DNA from: CAZWRN01 sp964636275
Lineage (GTDB): Bacteria > Patescibacteriota > Microgenomatia > Daviesbacterales > UBA10151
Assembly: GCA_964636275.1 (NCBI GenBank)
Contig: CAZWRN010000009.1
Location: forward strand, 1 to 49,480
Direction of reading: 5' to 3'
DNA length: 49,480 nucleotides
Each line of letters opens with the position of its first letter. The stretch's first letter is position 1. This document shows, one piece after another, positions 1 through 6,970 of this stretch. The position numbers and the translations under genes were made by a program. A model generated the notes under the pieces. That model ran no database searches, was not told where the DNA came from, and worked only from the letters and a program-made list of their open reading frames with translations.

Positions 1-69
1 TACTAGAAGAATCGCCAGGATGGCTATAGCTGGTCTGACTAGATCCAGCTTGTCAGAGTCATTTTTCAT
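1..69 (-). CDS. N-terminus of an unknown membrane protein, cut by the window edge
   Basis: Only the first 23 codons are visible. Translation from the ATG at 69 gives a short polar segment (MKNDSDKLDLVRP) and then a hydrophobic run, so a membrane segment begins near residue 14. The start overlaps the end of the upstream gene by 11 nt, which suggests translational coupling and a shared operon. The product cannot be named from this fragment. Confidence 0.5.
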   Translation of the reverse strand, partial: MKNDSDKLDLVRPAIAILAILLV

Positions 70-343
70 CAGATTTTTTGTGGGTCAGACGGTCTGAATT
101 GAGAGCGATAATACTCAGATTGAGCATGATATTGACCAAGACTGAGGAGATAATAATCACGAGCATTGATACAAGCACAAATCCTAACACTCTTTCCACA
201 TCGGGTGGGAAGATATCCCAATTAAAGAAAAGATCGGCGAAAAATAAAATACCACCCAAAGTGAGTATTAAAAGGAGAACAACGGCCAGGGATGCAGTCA
301 GTCTTTCAACTTTTCTTCTATCCATTGCTGAGTAGTCTACCAT
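59..343 (-). CDS. Small two-helix membrane protein, unknown function
   Basis: A 94-residue protein with two predicted transmembrane segments, about residues 15-37 and 50-78, and a charged C-terminus. I place the start at the ATG at 343 rather than further upstream because the longer reading overlaps the preceding gene and adds a non-hydrophobic leader; a second ATG (MDRRK) six codons later is also possible. A TAAATT hexamer lies 8 nt upstream. It lies between a pilin-like anchored protein and another membrane protein on the same strand. No family is recognised. Confidence 0.6.
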   Translation of the reverse strand: MVDYSAMDRRKVERLTASLAVVLLLILTLGGILFFADLFFNWDIFPPDVERVLGFVLVSMLVIIISSVLVNIMLNLSIIALNSDRLTHKKSDEK

Positions 344-366
344 TTTTGTCAAATTTAGGCAAAAAA

Positions 367-1401
367 TTAGGGCAGAATATAGGTTGCTGAGCCTGTGGAA
401 GTGTTGTACTTCAACGTTTCGATGGAAATCCATTCCGGCTGGATAGATTTAAAATCGGCTGGTAAACTGGCAATCTGAGTTATTTGTTTTGTGGGCAGAT
501 TGTACAAATACAATCCATATCTTTTATGTTGATCCAACCAGAGCTGGTGACTATCAACATCTAAAAATGTTGGTTTATCGGTATATAAAGCAACTTTCTT
601 TTCAGGATTTAATAAAAAATATGCTTGCGGCGAGGTTGCAAAGTATTGCACCTCTGCAGTAGAAGGGTTAATACTCCAGAAACAGTTAATAACGCCTACC
701 CCTGAAGTGTATCCACCCCACAAAACGGGCGGATCCGCTTGCCAAGTCTGCAAATTTAGTATTCCGCTACTATCTAAATCAGTGCATTTTGTCTGAGCCA
801 ACGCAAATTGTTTGACCTGCCAGTCATCTTCTCTAAATGCAATCGAAGCAGAGTTCGTTGCCGGGCTTTCTCCTTCATAAAAAAGTAATCCCACCAAACT
901 ACCATCTTGGTTTACATTAAAAACCAACCCTTTAGAATCGGCTATTTTTTGCCCATTGGACTGATCAACATATACCCACAGCTGGTCAGTCCAGTTTTCG
1001 GAAGGGTAGGTATCATCTCCCACTCTTTTGACTAAAAAAATGTACCCATCTCTGTACTGTGGTACTCGAGAATCATTTTGAGACACAACATCATCTGTTG
1101 TTAAAACATAGGTTTCCTTACCAGTGTTTAAATCTTTAAGATATATCTCACTTTTACAATGGCTTAGACTGGAATCACTATTGCATAAACTATCTGTTGC
1201 CAGTTTTACCACCACATCATAATTGCCGACATAAACTGGCTTTAATTCCGAATTAATGGTAGTGGATTTACTTTCTGTGGTTAAAGAAGTGGGTGGCTTG
1301 AAAAAATCAAACCTAAAATAATACCCAATTGCCACAAGCACCATTACACTGATTATTACAATTACAACTAGAAGGCTACTAAATCCTCTCTGCTTATGCA
1401 T
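367..1401 (-). CDS. Membrane-anchored protein with pilin-like N-terminus and propeller-like ectodomain
   Basis: The 344-residue product starts with KQRGFSSLLVVIVI, a short basic leader followed by one hydrophobic helix, resembling class III/prepilin-type N-termini common in CPR envelope proteins. The remaining ~310 residues are predicted extracytoplasmic and contain several D/N-G-K-E type turns and repeated strands (for example LYLYNLPTKQITQIASLP), which suggests beta-propeller blades of the TolB type. This fold is an inference; no catalytic motif is visible. Four cysteines lie in the ectodomain. Confidence 0.7.
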   Translation of the reverse strand: MHKQRGFSSLLVVIVIISVMVLVAIGYYFRFDFFKPPTSLTTESKSTTINSELKPVYVGNYDVVVKLATDSLCNSDSSLSHCKSEIYLKDLNTGKETYVLTTDDVVSQNDSRVPQYRDGYIFLVKRVGDDTYPSENWTDQLWVYVDQSNGQKIADSKGLVFNVNQDGSLVGLLFYEGESPATNSASIAFREDDWQVKQFALAQTKCTDLDSSGILNLQTWQADPPVLWGGYTSGVGVINCFWSINPSTAEVQYFATSPQAYFLLNPEKKVALYTDKPTFLDVDSHQLWLDQHKRYGLYLYNLPTKQITQIASLPADFKSIQPEWISIETLKYNTSTGSATYILP

Positions 1402-1450
1402 CTTGATTAAATTATCCAGATTAACGAGATTAATTACAACCTAAAATAAA

Positions 1451-1503
1451 CACTGAGTGAGCGAAGCAATTTATGGTGAGTTTATCGAACCAGTCGAAGT
1501 GTT
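1451..1503. repeat. Dispersed intergenic repeat, copy 1
   Basis: A 53-nt stretch (CACTGAGTGAGCGAAGC through CAGTCGAAGTG) that recurs at 2647-2699 in the same orientation with only a few differences. Its ends carry short inverted CACT/AGTG-type words. Shorter relatives built on TTCGA and GCTCA words occur at about 2545-2582, 6898-6957, 10438-10464 and 43190-43252. Confidence 0.75.
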
Positions 1504-1547
1504 GCTAAGATGGAGTTGATTAGAACAGATAAGTAATAAATGAAGCA

Positions 1548-2210
1548 TCAACCCCAGTTTTCTTTAAGTGTATCAATAAGTTTTCTTGGCTGATTCAAAT
1601 CAAGGCTAGGCACAGGTAGAAAATTACCATGCACTATAGCCTCAACACTTGTTTGTCCAGAGATTATAAATGGTTCAGGGATCATTACTCGTTCAGTTTG
1701 ATCTCGATATATTTTATCAATTTCAATATTTAGCATAGCAGCTTCAAAAGGGTTGATCTGAGTCTGATGCAAAAGTGACTGCTTTACGGACGATATCTGA
1801 AAAAAAGGGATTCTAGCAGTAGCCAATTCTTCTAATATTTTTTTAATTCCTTTATTAAAACCAAAATGATTATATGTCATATCAGCTAGAGACTCCCTTC
1901 CCGGTATCTCCGCTGTTGGGTCATAGAGCACTCGATTATTTCTCCGATCCAAGTTAAAAAGTCCTGGAAGCCTGTCCTCTTCGGGTATTTCTGGAACACC
2001 CTGTTGAACCCCAAACCAAACAAAGTTCCTTCCCCCTTTAAACCGTGCCAACATATATGCTTTCTGCGAAAATACTAAGTCTGGGGTATGAGACATAACA
2101 AATCTACCAGGATAATCCAACAAAAGCTGAGCGGCTGAGTTAACTTTAATTCCGGTTAATGTTCGTTCTTGGTGAAATGGAAATATACGCGCTTCAGCAT
2201 AGTTAGACAT
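1548..2210 (-). CDS. Conserved-looking hypothetical protein, 220 aa
   Basis: A soluble 220-residue protein without signal peptide or membrane segment. Notable stretches are LPGLFNLDRRNNRVLYDP and FVWFGVQQGVPEIPEEDRLP; it is balanced in charge and looks globular. I do not recognise the family. It stands alone between two repeat-containing spacers, upstream (on the minus strand) of the pilin-like protein. The start at 2210 is the first ATG and lacks a clear Shine-Dalgarno sequence. Confidence 0.6.
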   Translation of the reverse strand: MSNYAEARIFPFHQERTLTGIKVNSAAQLLLDYPGRFVMSHTPDLVFSQKAYMLARFKGGRNFVWFGVQQGVPEIPEEDRLPGLFNLDRRNNRVLYDPTAEIPGRESLADMTYNHFGFNKGIKKILEELATARIPFFQISSVKQSLLHQTQINPFEAAMLNIEIDKIYRDQTERVMIPEPFIISGQTSVEAIVHGNFLPVPSLDLNQPRKLIDTLKENWG

Positions 2211-2282
2211 AAAAATCTCGCTTCACACTGATTTAAAATTATAAGCTATTTTAGCAAAATACTGAGTGATCCTCAATGGCTC

Positions 2283-2528
2283 CTAAATTTTAGGTTTAAG
2301 TATTCGGATCTTTTTTTCATGGCTCCAGCCTTTTATTTGAAACTCTCTTTTAACTGCTTCAGATTTTGTTTCAAATTCCTCTTTATAAAGCAACTTTGTT
2401 GGCTTATGAATTCTGGTATATCTGCCTCCTCGGCCCTCTTGGTGAGTTAAAAATCGTTGTTCTGCATCTGAGGAACTACCTGTATAAAAACTTCCGTCAT
2501 TACAAAGTAAAACATATGTATAAAACAT
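2283..2528 (-). CDS. GIY-YIG nuclease superfamily protein (UPF0213-like)
   Basis: An 81-residue protein that is essentially one GIY-YIG domain. The N-terminal TYVLLCNDGSFYTGSSSD supplies the Y..(10)..YTG core, followed by RF..H..G.GGRYTR and a C-terminal SEAVKREFQIKGWSHEKK helix, matching the single-domain YhbQ/UPF0213 family. Members are small structure- or ssDNA-linked nucleases of uncertain physiological role. Length is typical for the family, so it is probably intact. The gene stands alone. Confidence 0.85.
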   Translation of the reverse strand: MFYTYVLLCNDGSFYTGSSSDAEQRFLTHQEGRGGRYTRIHKPTKLLYKEEFETKSEAVKREFQIKGWSHEKKIRILKPKI

Positions 2529-2646
2529 GGATTTAAAGAAATTAATGAAGCCCTTCAGCTTCGCTCAGGGCACTTCGAGTGCAGATTTTAGCATAAAAAA
2601 CTCGCTTTCAAGCTTAGTGTTTACCCTTCAATAAATTCAGGGCTTG

Positions 2647-2699
2647 CACTGAGCGAGCAAAGCGATTTATGGTGAGTTTATCGAACCAGTCGAAGTGTT
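2647..2699. repeat. Dispersed intergenic repeat, copy 2
   Basis: Near-identical direct copy of 1451-1503. The same spacer (2529-2723) also holds a palindromic relative at about 2545-2582, where the words CTTCAGCTTCGCTCAGGG and CACTTCGAGTG occur. The whole 195-nt spacer is repeat-derived. Confidence 0.75.
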
Positions 2700-2723
2700 A
2701 CGGGGATTAGACTACAATAGGAC

Positions 2724-3104
2724 TTATTTAGCTATAGCAGGTTCTCCTTGAAACAATGTTTGAGCATAATGACTTCCTGCTACAACTAACCCATGCTGTA
2801 CTGCGTAAACTAAACTGGGCGCTATCTCCGCGGTAGGAACGAAACCTGGATCCACTCCCATGGCTGAATATATTACAGGTCCAAAAGTGAGCGTACTAGC
2901 TTTTACAAGAAATGCTAAGCCTGCAAACGCATCAACCGTTTTTATAGCAGCGAGAGCAAGAATAACTGGACGCTTTAAAACTTCCGCTCTTTTTTCTGGA
3001 TACTGAATTAAATCTCTATATTTTTTAGGACCAAGAGCTTCTAGACCATTAATATTAGTTCCTCCAAAAAAATAATATTTTAGAGTTTCTGAGGTTTTAG
3101 CCAT
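2724..3104 (-). CDS. Hypothetical protein with hydrophobic central region
   Basis: A 126-residue protein with a polar N-terminus (SETLKYYFFGGTNINGLEAL) and two to three hydrophobic stretches between residues 45 and 110, so it may be membrane associated. No family recognised. TATAAG lies 6 nt before the ATG, fitting the leaderless pattern of this window. It sits directly beyond the duplicated 3' end of the tRNA-fMet gene, a location where orphan genes recur in this window. Confidence 0.6.
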   Translation of the reverse strand: MAKTSETLKYYFFGGTNINGLEALGPKKYRDLIQYPEKRAEVLKRPVILALAAIKTVDAFAGLAFLVKASTLTFGPVIYSAMGVDPGFVPTAEIAPSLVYAVQHGLVVAGSHYAQTLFQGEPAIAK

Positions 3105-3206
3105 AAATGACTTATAGCAGAGTTATTTTGAGTTTGCAATATAAAGTTCTAATCCGACTACTGTTTTGATATAGTTAGGAGAAAATTTGAGGCTAAAAAA
3201 ATTGGG

Positions 3207-3221
3207 TTGCGGGGAGTGGAT
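3207..3221 (-). repeat. Partial second copy of the tRNA-fMet 3' end
   Basis: Fifteen nucleotides (TTGCGGGGAGTGGAT) are identical to 3401-3415, the T-stem/acceptor end of the tRNA-fMet gene, in the same orientation and 194 nt away. On the minus strand the copy is preceded by two small hairpins, TTTTGCGAAGCAAAA-like and TTGAAATTATTCAA. The segment between the copies (3222-3400) holds no gene apart from a terminator. Duplicated tRNA 3' ends are typical scars of site-specific integration. Confidence 0.6.
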
Positions 3222-3363
3222 GTTGAATAATTTCAATTTTGCTTCGCAAAAACCGCCCCTGCTCAGATTTATTAATGATCTTGTCTTTAGATTAAATTAA
3301 GTAATTTTAAGTTGAAGTAATACGTTAAATCGCAGATTCAATCCCCAGCTCCAGCATTTAAAT

Positions 3364-3393
3364 AAAAAAATACCCCCATTCGGGGGATTTTTT
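3364..3393 (-). terminator. Intrinsic terminator downstream of tRNA-fMet
   Basis: CCCCC-ATTC-GGGGG stem-loop with an A-run on one side and a T-run on the other, so it can act on both strands. On the minus strand it begins 8 nt after the tRNA-fMet 3' end and is followed by seven U residues. Confidence 0.8.
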
Positions 3394-3400
3394 CATTTAG

Positions 3401-3688
3401 TTGCGGGGAGTGGATTCGAACCACTGACCTTGAGATTATGCATTATTACTTCTTTAAAAAATTTAGAAGTAAACTACCTAACATTACTGCCAGGATTGGA
3501 CTATATCATCATCCAGAACTAAATAGTACTGGAGCTCGGCGTGTAGTCTCTACGGGGTCATTGACGACTTCCCTCGGTATTGACCTAATTTATTTAGGTT
3601 ATCCACCGATATAGCCAAGTTCTCACCATAAATTACTCTAGGGTGAGCCCACTTTGAGCCTCACGAGCTGCCACTGCTCTACCCCGCG
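3401..3688 (-). tRNA. tRNA-fMet(CAU), interrupted by a group I intron
   Basis: Joined exons 3657-3688 and 3401-3440 give a full initiator tRNA. The acceptor arm is CGCGGGG/CCCCGCA with the C1-A72 mismatch typical of bacterial initiators. The D-arm is GAGCAGTGGCAGCTC, the anticodon loop is CTCATAA with anticodon CAU, and the T-loop is TTCGAAT. CCA is not encoded. A TATAAT box lies 5 nt before the tRNA 5' end (TTGGTT further upstream with 18-nt spacing), so transcription should begin at or very near the mature 5' end. Confidence 0.9.
3441..3656 (-). ncRNA. Group I self-splicing intron in the anticodon loop of tRNA-fMet
   Basis: A 216-nt insertion with the boundary rules of group I introns: the 5' exon ends in U, the intron ends in G. 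The conserved core is visible: an R/P7 strand resembling GTAGAGACTACACG (about 3539-3557) and the S strand GATGATATAGTCC (3498-3510). The guide region GGGCTCAC just inside the intron pairs with GTGAGGCT of the 5' exon with a terminal U-G and one G-G mismatch. Splicing between U33 and C34 restores a normal loop. No homing endonuclease ORF is present. Confidence 0.85.
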
Positions 3689-3734
3689 AAGCTATTATAC
3701 ATGAATAAGGTGTAAAAAACCAATTCAACTTTTT

Positions 3735-4088
3735 TTAGTGAATAAAAAGCCGGAGCCAGCCTTGCCAGTTGGGAAGCTTTGGCTCAATCTTTGGCTTACC
3801 TTCCTCAATTACCTTACTAATTAGCTCCTCGGGAATTACTACAACTGTCTCCCCTGGTTTGCCCATATTGAGCTCGTCTCGGGCGACTTTTTCGATCGCA
3901 TCCGGAGACTGTGACAAAGCCAGCTCTTTTTTCAGCTGATTGTTTTTTTGAGTCAGTTTGGTGACTTTATTGGTTTCCTCATCTAGCCTCTGGCTAGCAT
4001 TCAAAGCGTTTACTATCTGCTTGGATAGTCCGGTGAGGATACTTACAGCCACAATAACAATTACTATAATAGTGATCGCTTTATTCAT
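3735..4088 (-). CDS. Septum formation initiator protein, FtsB/DivIC-like
   Basis: A 117-residue bitopic membrane protein: one N-terminal transmembrane helix (residues 4-22), then a coiled coil of about 40 residues (SQRLDEETNKVTKLTQKNNQ), then the DAIEKVARDELNMGKPGETVVVIP motif region characteristic of FtsB/DivIC/FtsL-type divisome proteins. The family links the early and late divisome outside the membrane. Length is normal. It is read away from the tRNA promoter region and is separated from the divergent recombinase gene by 178 nt. Confidence 0.85.
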   Translation of the reverse strand: MNKAITIIVIVIVAVSILTGLSKQIVNALNASQRLDEETNKVTKLTQKNNQLKKELALSQSPDAIEKVARDELNMGKPGETVVVIPEELISKVIEEGKPKIEPKLPNWQGWLRLFIH

Positions 4089-4160
4089 TTTTTGGTCTTG
4101 ACTGTCTCTATAAAAGACGGTAAAGTAGTCTAGTTACGCCTAGTTGAGTCCGAGTTTAGC

Positions 4161-4189
4161 TTGACTTTTTCTCTTACATAAAGTATATT
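4161..4189 (+). promoter_or_regulatory. Sigma-70 type promoter upstream of the recombinase gene
   Basis: TTGACT (4161-4166) and TATATT (4184-4189) are separated by exactly 17 nt. Transcription would start near 4196, leaving a 70-nt leader that contains a weak TTAGG..CCTAA hairpin. A second -10-like TATTTT ends 6 nt before the ATG and could give a leaderless transcript. Confidence 0.6.
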
Positions 4190-4266
4190 ATGGGATACTA
4201 TTGTAGAGAATCTTAGGTTCATAGTTTAATTAACTCAGCCTAAATTCAAACTCATATTTTAATATT

Positions 4267-5136
4267 ATGATCGCTTTAAAAGACGCACATCAACAATTTA
4301 TAGGCCATTTAAAAGGCCGCTCTCGCGCATCTGCTACTATCTTAGCCTATGGCAAAGACATTGAGCAACTCGTGACATTCCTCAACGCCCTGGGAAAAGA
4401 ACAGGTTCAGGATGTGACTGTTGAAGAACTGCAATCTTTTATGAATAAATTGGCTTCAGAAAATTACACAGCCAAGTCAATCTCCAGAAAGACCAATTCT
4501 ACCAAAACTTTCTTTAAATTTTTGAAAGTGTCCGGATTGCTTGAAGAAGATCCAGCTCGTGGATTGGAACACCCTAAATTTGAAAATAAACCACCACGTA
4601 TCCTATCTGAACTTGAATACCGGGCTCTGCGAGATGTTTCCCGAGGTGATTTACGAATGTTTGCTATCATCGAACTTTTCCTGCAAACCGGCATCCGGAT
4701 CGGTGAACTGGCTAAACTGACTATTGAAGACGTAGATCTAGATAGTGCCAATCCAAGTATGCACGTTAAGCCAGAGGAAGGCAGCGTTGAAAGAACTATT
4801 CCTCTCAATAAACCAGCGGTTGAAGCGATCAAAAAATACCTGGAAGTCCGACCAAAAACTCCAAATAAAGCATTGTTTGTCACCAAAACAGGCAAACCAC
4901 TTTTGATCCGCAACATCCGAACCGCGATTGACCGATATTTCCGACTTTCAGGTATTGTTGAAGCTAAAGTAAACGATTTGCGACACACCTGGATTGCCCA
5001 TCATTTGAAATCAGGCACTTCCCTGCTTTTGATCTCAAAGTTAGCAGGACACAAAAGAGTTTCAACTACTGAAAGATACCTACAATTTATCCAGGGCCGC
5101 GCCCCCGAAGGCAAAGTCCAACTTGAAGAACTCTAA
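4267..5136 (+). CDS. Tyrosine recombinase, Xer-like
   Basis: At 289 residues it has the usual two-domain Xer layout: an N-terminal SAM-like core-binding domain (about 1-90) and a C-terminal catalytic domain. Catalytic features are the first Arg in TGIRIGELAKL, a beta-hairpin Lys near MHVKPEEG, the Arg of LRHTW, the His of AGHKRVSTTERY and the nucleophilic Tyr in ERYL. The usual His of the HxxR box is Asn (VNDLRH). It probably resolves chromosome dimers as the single CPR Xer, but a mobile-element integrase cannot be excluded given the many tRNA scars nearby. Confidence 0.85.
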   Translation: MIALKDAHQQFIGHLKGRSRASATILAYGKDIEQLVTFLNALGKEQVQDVTVEELQSFMNKLASENYTAKSISRKTNSTKTFFKFLKVSGLLEEDPARGLEHPKFENKPPRILSELEYRALRDVSRGDLRMFAIIELFLQTGIRIGELAKLTIEDVDLDSANPSMHVKPEEGSVERTIPLNKPAVEAIKKYLEVRPKTPNKALFVTKTGKPLLIRNIRTAIDRYFRLSGIVEAKVNDLRHTWIAHHLKSGTSLLLISKLAGHKRVSTTERYLQFIQGRAPEGKVQLEEL

Positions 5137-5204
5137 AACATTCCTTCTGCTTTATCTAGTTTTTCCTAATTGTCATTCTGCAAAATATGCTAATATAGCC
5201 TCTA

Positions 5205-5978
5205 ATGAGCCAGAACTTTTCGACTATTCAGATCACTACCGCCTCTTCAATATTGGGTCTATCTGAACAAGGTGGGTATATTACCGAGTGGAAAGTCCGG
5301 GATAGTGCCGGCAACTGGAGGGATCTTTTGTATATTGGGACAGAGTTGAAGCGGACGGGGATCCCAATATTATTCCCCTACTATGGACCCTCTGAATCTG
5401 GGCTGGGTCAGCATGGATTTGGCCGCAATCTGACCTGGAAATTGGTAAATAAAGCCGAGGAAGGCGCCTTGTTAGAGCTGACAGAACAAAGCCTATCACC
5501 TGAGATTGCCAAGCTTTATCCCCACCCTTTTAAAGCTCAAATCCAGATTCAAATGCATGATCACGCTTTTACCTACACTCTGTCAGTGCAAAATACTGGA
5601 CCTACCCCTCTTCCGATCGCCCCGGGACTACATCCTTACTGGGCTATTGGCCATGATCATAAAAAAGAAGTGGTGGTAGAGCACTATCCCGAGATTACTT
5701 TATCCGAGATGGATTGGGATAAAAATCCGCCAGATGATGAATATCCTTTTAAAAATCCGGTTACTCTTACCTTCCCTACCCATCAGGTGGTAATTGAAGA
5801 CCTGTCAGAAGTTATCTCTAAATTGGTAGTTTGGTCACAGCCAGCCGATGCACCTGATCACAACTTTATCTGTTTTGAGCCAGTTACTCTAAAGAGGAAA
5901 AGTTTTGATTCCGCACCACTTTTGGTTCAGCCCGGAGAAACCTGGACCATGAAGATCAATTTTAAGGCATTACCATAA
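5205..5978 (+). CDS. Aldose 1-epimerase (galactose mutarotase-like)
   Basis: A 257-residue beta-sandwich sugar epimerase. Family motifs are GGYITEWKV near the N-terminus, IPILFPYYG, the HGFGRNLTW segment carrying a putative catalytic His, and GLHPYWAIG with the second conserved His. It most resembles the hexose-6-phosphate/aldose 1-epimerase branch and should interconvert anomers of a hexose. A TAATAT box lies 8 nt before the ATG. The 3' end overlaps the convergent acetyltransferase gene by 17 nt. Confidence 0.85.
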   Translation: MSQNFSTIQITTASSILGLSEQGGYITEWKVRDSAGNWRDLLYIGTELKRTGIPILFPYYGPSESGLGQHGFGRNLTWKLVNKAEEGALLELTEQSLSPEIAKLYPHPFKAQIQIQMHDHAFTYTLSVQNTGPTPLPIAPGLHPYWAIGHDHKKEVVVEHYPEITLSEMDWDKNPPDDEYPFKNPVTLTFPTHQVVIEDLSEVISKLVVWSQPADAPDHNFICFEPVTLKRKSFDSAPLLVQPGETWTMKINFKALP

Positions 5979-6498
5979 GTAGTTTTTGGCCATCCTGGCG
6001 CAGGCCGAGCTCAACAAAGCCGGATTTTTTATAAGAGTTAATCGCGGCAGTATTATCTGGCGAGGTGGCAAGCCAGATATCTTCGTCTGGATGATGCAAC
6101 TTATAGTCTTCCAAAGCCACCTTGGTGAAAGGACTGGAAAGTCCTTGACCACGGGCTTTGTCGTAGAGACGGATGGCAAATGTGGTATGATAATCATTAG
6201 GATCAATTGCGTTGATCTCAATGTTTTTTGGAATCTCAAACTCTGGTAGCTCCAATTCTTCTAGCCAGATGATACCCATCAGATGATTGTCTTCATCTAC
6301 CAGCGTATAAAAAACTGCATTTGGTTTTCTCCAATTATTGAAAGAATCCCGGCTGGCAAATCTTTTAGGATCAGATGTAAACTGTTTCACCCCTTCATCG
6401 GTCTGGGCATATTGAATAAGCTGGTCAATCTGTCCATCGGTAATCCCTTTTTTGAAGAAAAATGTTTCACCATTAGGTGAAGTTAGTTGATCGTTCAT
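5962..6498 (-). CDS. GNAT family N-acetyltransferase
   Basis: A 178-residue protein with a GNAT fold: the acetyl-CoA loop is KARGQGLSSPF (R-x-x-G-x-G type), preceded by the strand TTFAIRLYD and followed by the WLATSPDNTAAINSYKKSGF segment typical of the family C-terminal half. Substrate unknown. The start at 6498 is supported by TATAAT at 6506-6511, 7 nt upstream, which predicts a leaderless mRNA. Confidence 0.85.
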   Translation of the reverse strand: MNDQLTSPNGETFFFKKGITDGQIDQLIQYAQTDEGVKQFTSDPKRFASRDSFNNWRKPNAVFYTLVDEDNHLMGIIWLEELELPEFEIPKNIEINAIDPNDYHTTFAIRLYDKARGQGLSSPFTKVALEDYKLHHPDEDIWLATSPDNTAAINSYKKSGFVELGLRQDGQKLLMVMP

Positions 6499-6522
6499 TG
6501 CGGGTATTATACATGAATTTTC

Positions 6523-6551
6523 TTGCTTAAAGCCAACATCTGACGTAAAAT
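6523..6551 (+). promoter_or_regulatory. Promoter of the nested tRNA-Ile locus
   Basis: TTGCTT (6523-6528) and TAAAAT (6546-6551) with a 17-nt spacer. The predicted start site falls at about 6558-6560, the 5' end of the outer tRNA-like sequence, implying that the whole nested locus is transcribed as one RNA. Confidence 0.6.
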
Positions 6552-6559
6552 ATGCACAC

Positions 6560-6801
6560 GCACGGATAGCTCAGTGGTAAGCGGAGCTTGCGATAACTAC
6601 ACAATTTATTGTAATCGTTGTTACAATAATGCTTCATTATCTTTGAGCAAGTGTCTTACAAGTGAACAATGTGTGCGAATAGCTCAGTTGGTAGAGCGGT
6701 TGTCTTATACACAATTGGTCCCAGGTTCGAATCCTGGTTCGCACACATTGTTCAGTTGAGAAATACACACTCGGTCCCTGGTTCAAATCCAGGTTCGCGC
6801 A
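6560..6801 (+). pseudogene. Interrupted outer tRNA-Ile, carrying two insertions
   Basis: Three blocks assemble into a cloverleaf: 6560-6579 (acceptor GCACGGA, D-stem GCTC, loop AGTGGTA), 6645-6657 (GAGC, then AGTGT and CTT) and 6763-6801 (ATAC, ACACT, CGGTC, T-arm CCTGG-TTCAAAT-CCAGG, acceptor TTCGCGC, A). The anticodon stem AGTGT/ACACT pairs perfectly and the joined loop would be CTTATAC, anticodon UAU. The acceptor has one A-C mismatch and one G-U. A 65-nt insertion interrupts the D-loop and a 105-nt insertion holding a complete tRNA interrupts the anticodon loop. Whether the outer tRNA is ever spliced is unknown; no group I core motif is visible. Confidence 0.6.
6673..6745 (+). tRNA. tRNA-Ile(UAU), complete, lying inside another tRNA
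   Basis: A canonical 73-nt tRNA: acceptor GTGCGAA/TTCGCAC, D-arm GCTC-AGTTGGTA-GAGC, anticodon arm GTTGT-CTTATAC-ACAAT, five-base variable loop, T-arm CCAGG-TTCGAAT-CCTGG and A73. CCA is not encoded. The anticodon reads UAU (codon AUA), rare in bacteria, which usually decode AUA with a lysidine-modified CAU tRNA. The acceptor helix continues for ten further perfect base pairs outside the tRNA (6663-6672 with 6745-6754), giving a 17-bp duplex. Confidence 0.85.
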
Positions 6802-6970
6802 CTAATTAATGATGTAATCCTTCCACTCGTTCCTCGCTCAGGAAATAATATTTTTAGTCTCAATGAAGTTACGAATAAGCAAAGCTTACGGCTACCTCTT
6901 GATTTTTTGCTGAGCGGAACGACTTGAAGAACTCAATTAGCGGAGTGAAGTCGAAGCATTACCATAATTC
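6802..6970. repeat. Repeat-rich spacer after the tRNA locus
   Basis: No gene is seen. The stretch 6898-6957 contains GCTGAGCGGAACGACTTGAAG and GAGTGAAGTCGAAGCATTAC words of the same dispersed repeat family as 1451-1503, and the first part has CCACTCGTTCCTCGCTCAGGA. Confidence 0.5.

Noticed and set aside
3330..3362. A tmRNA or tRNA 3' end on the plus strand (ATTCAATCCCCAGCTCCAGCA)
   Set aside because: The T-stem does not pair and no matching 5' acceptor is found nearby; at most a decayed remnant.
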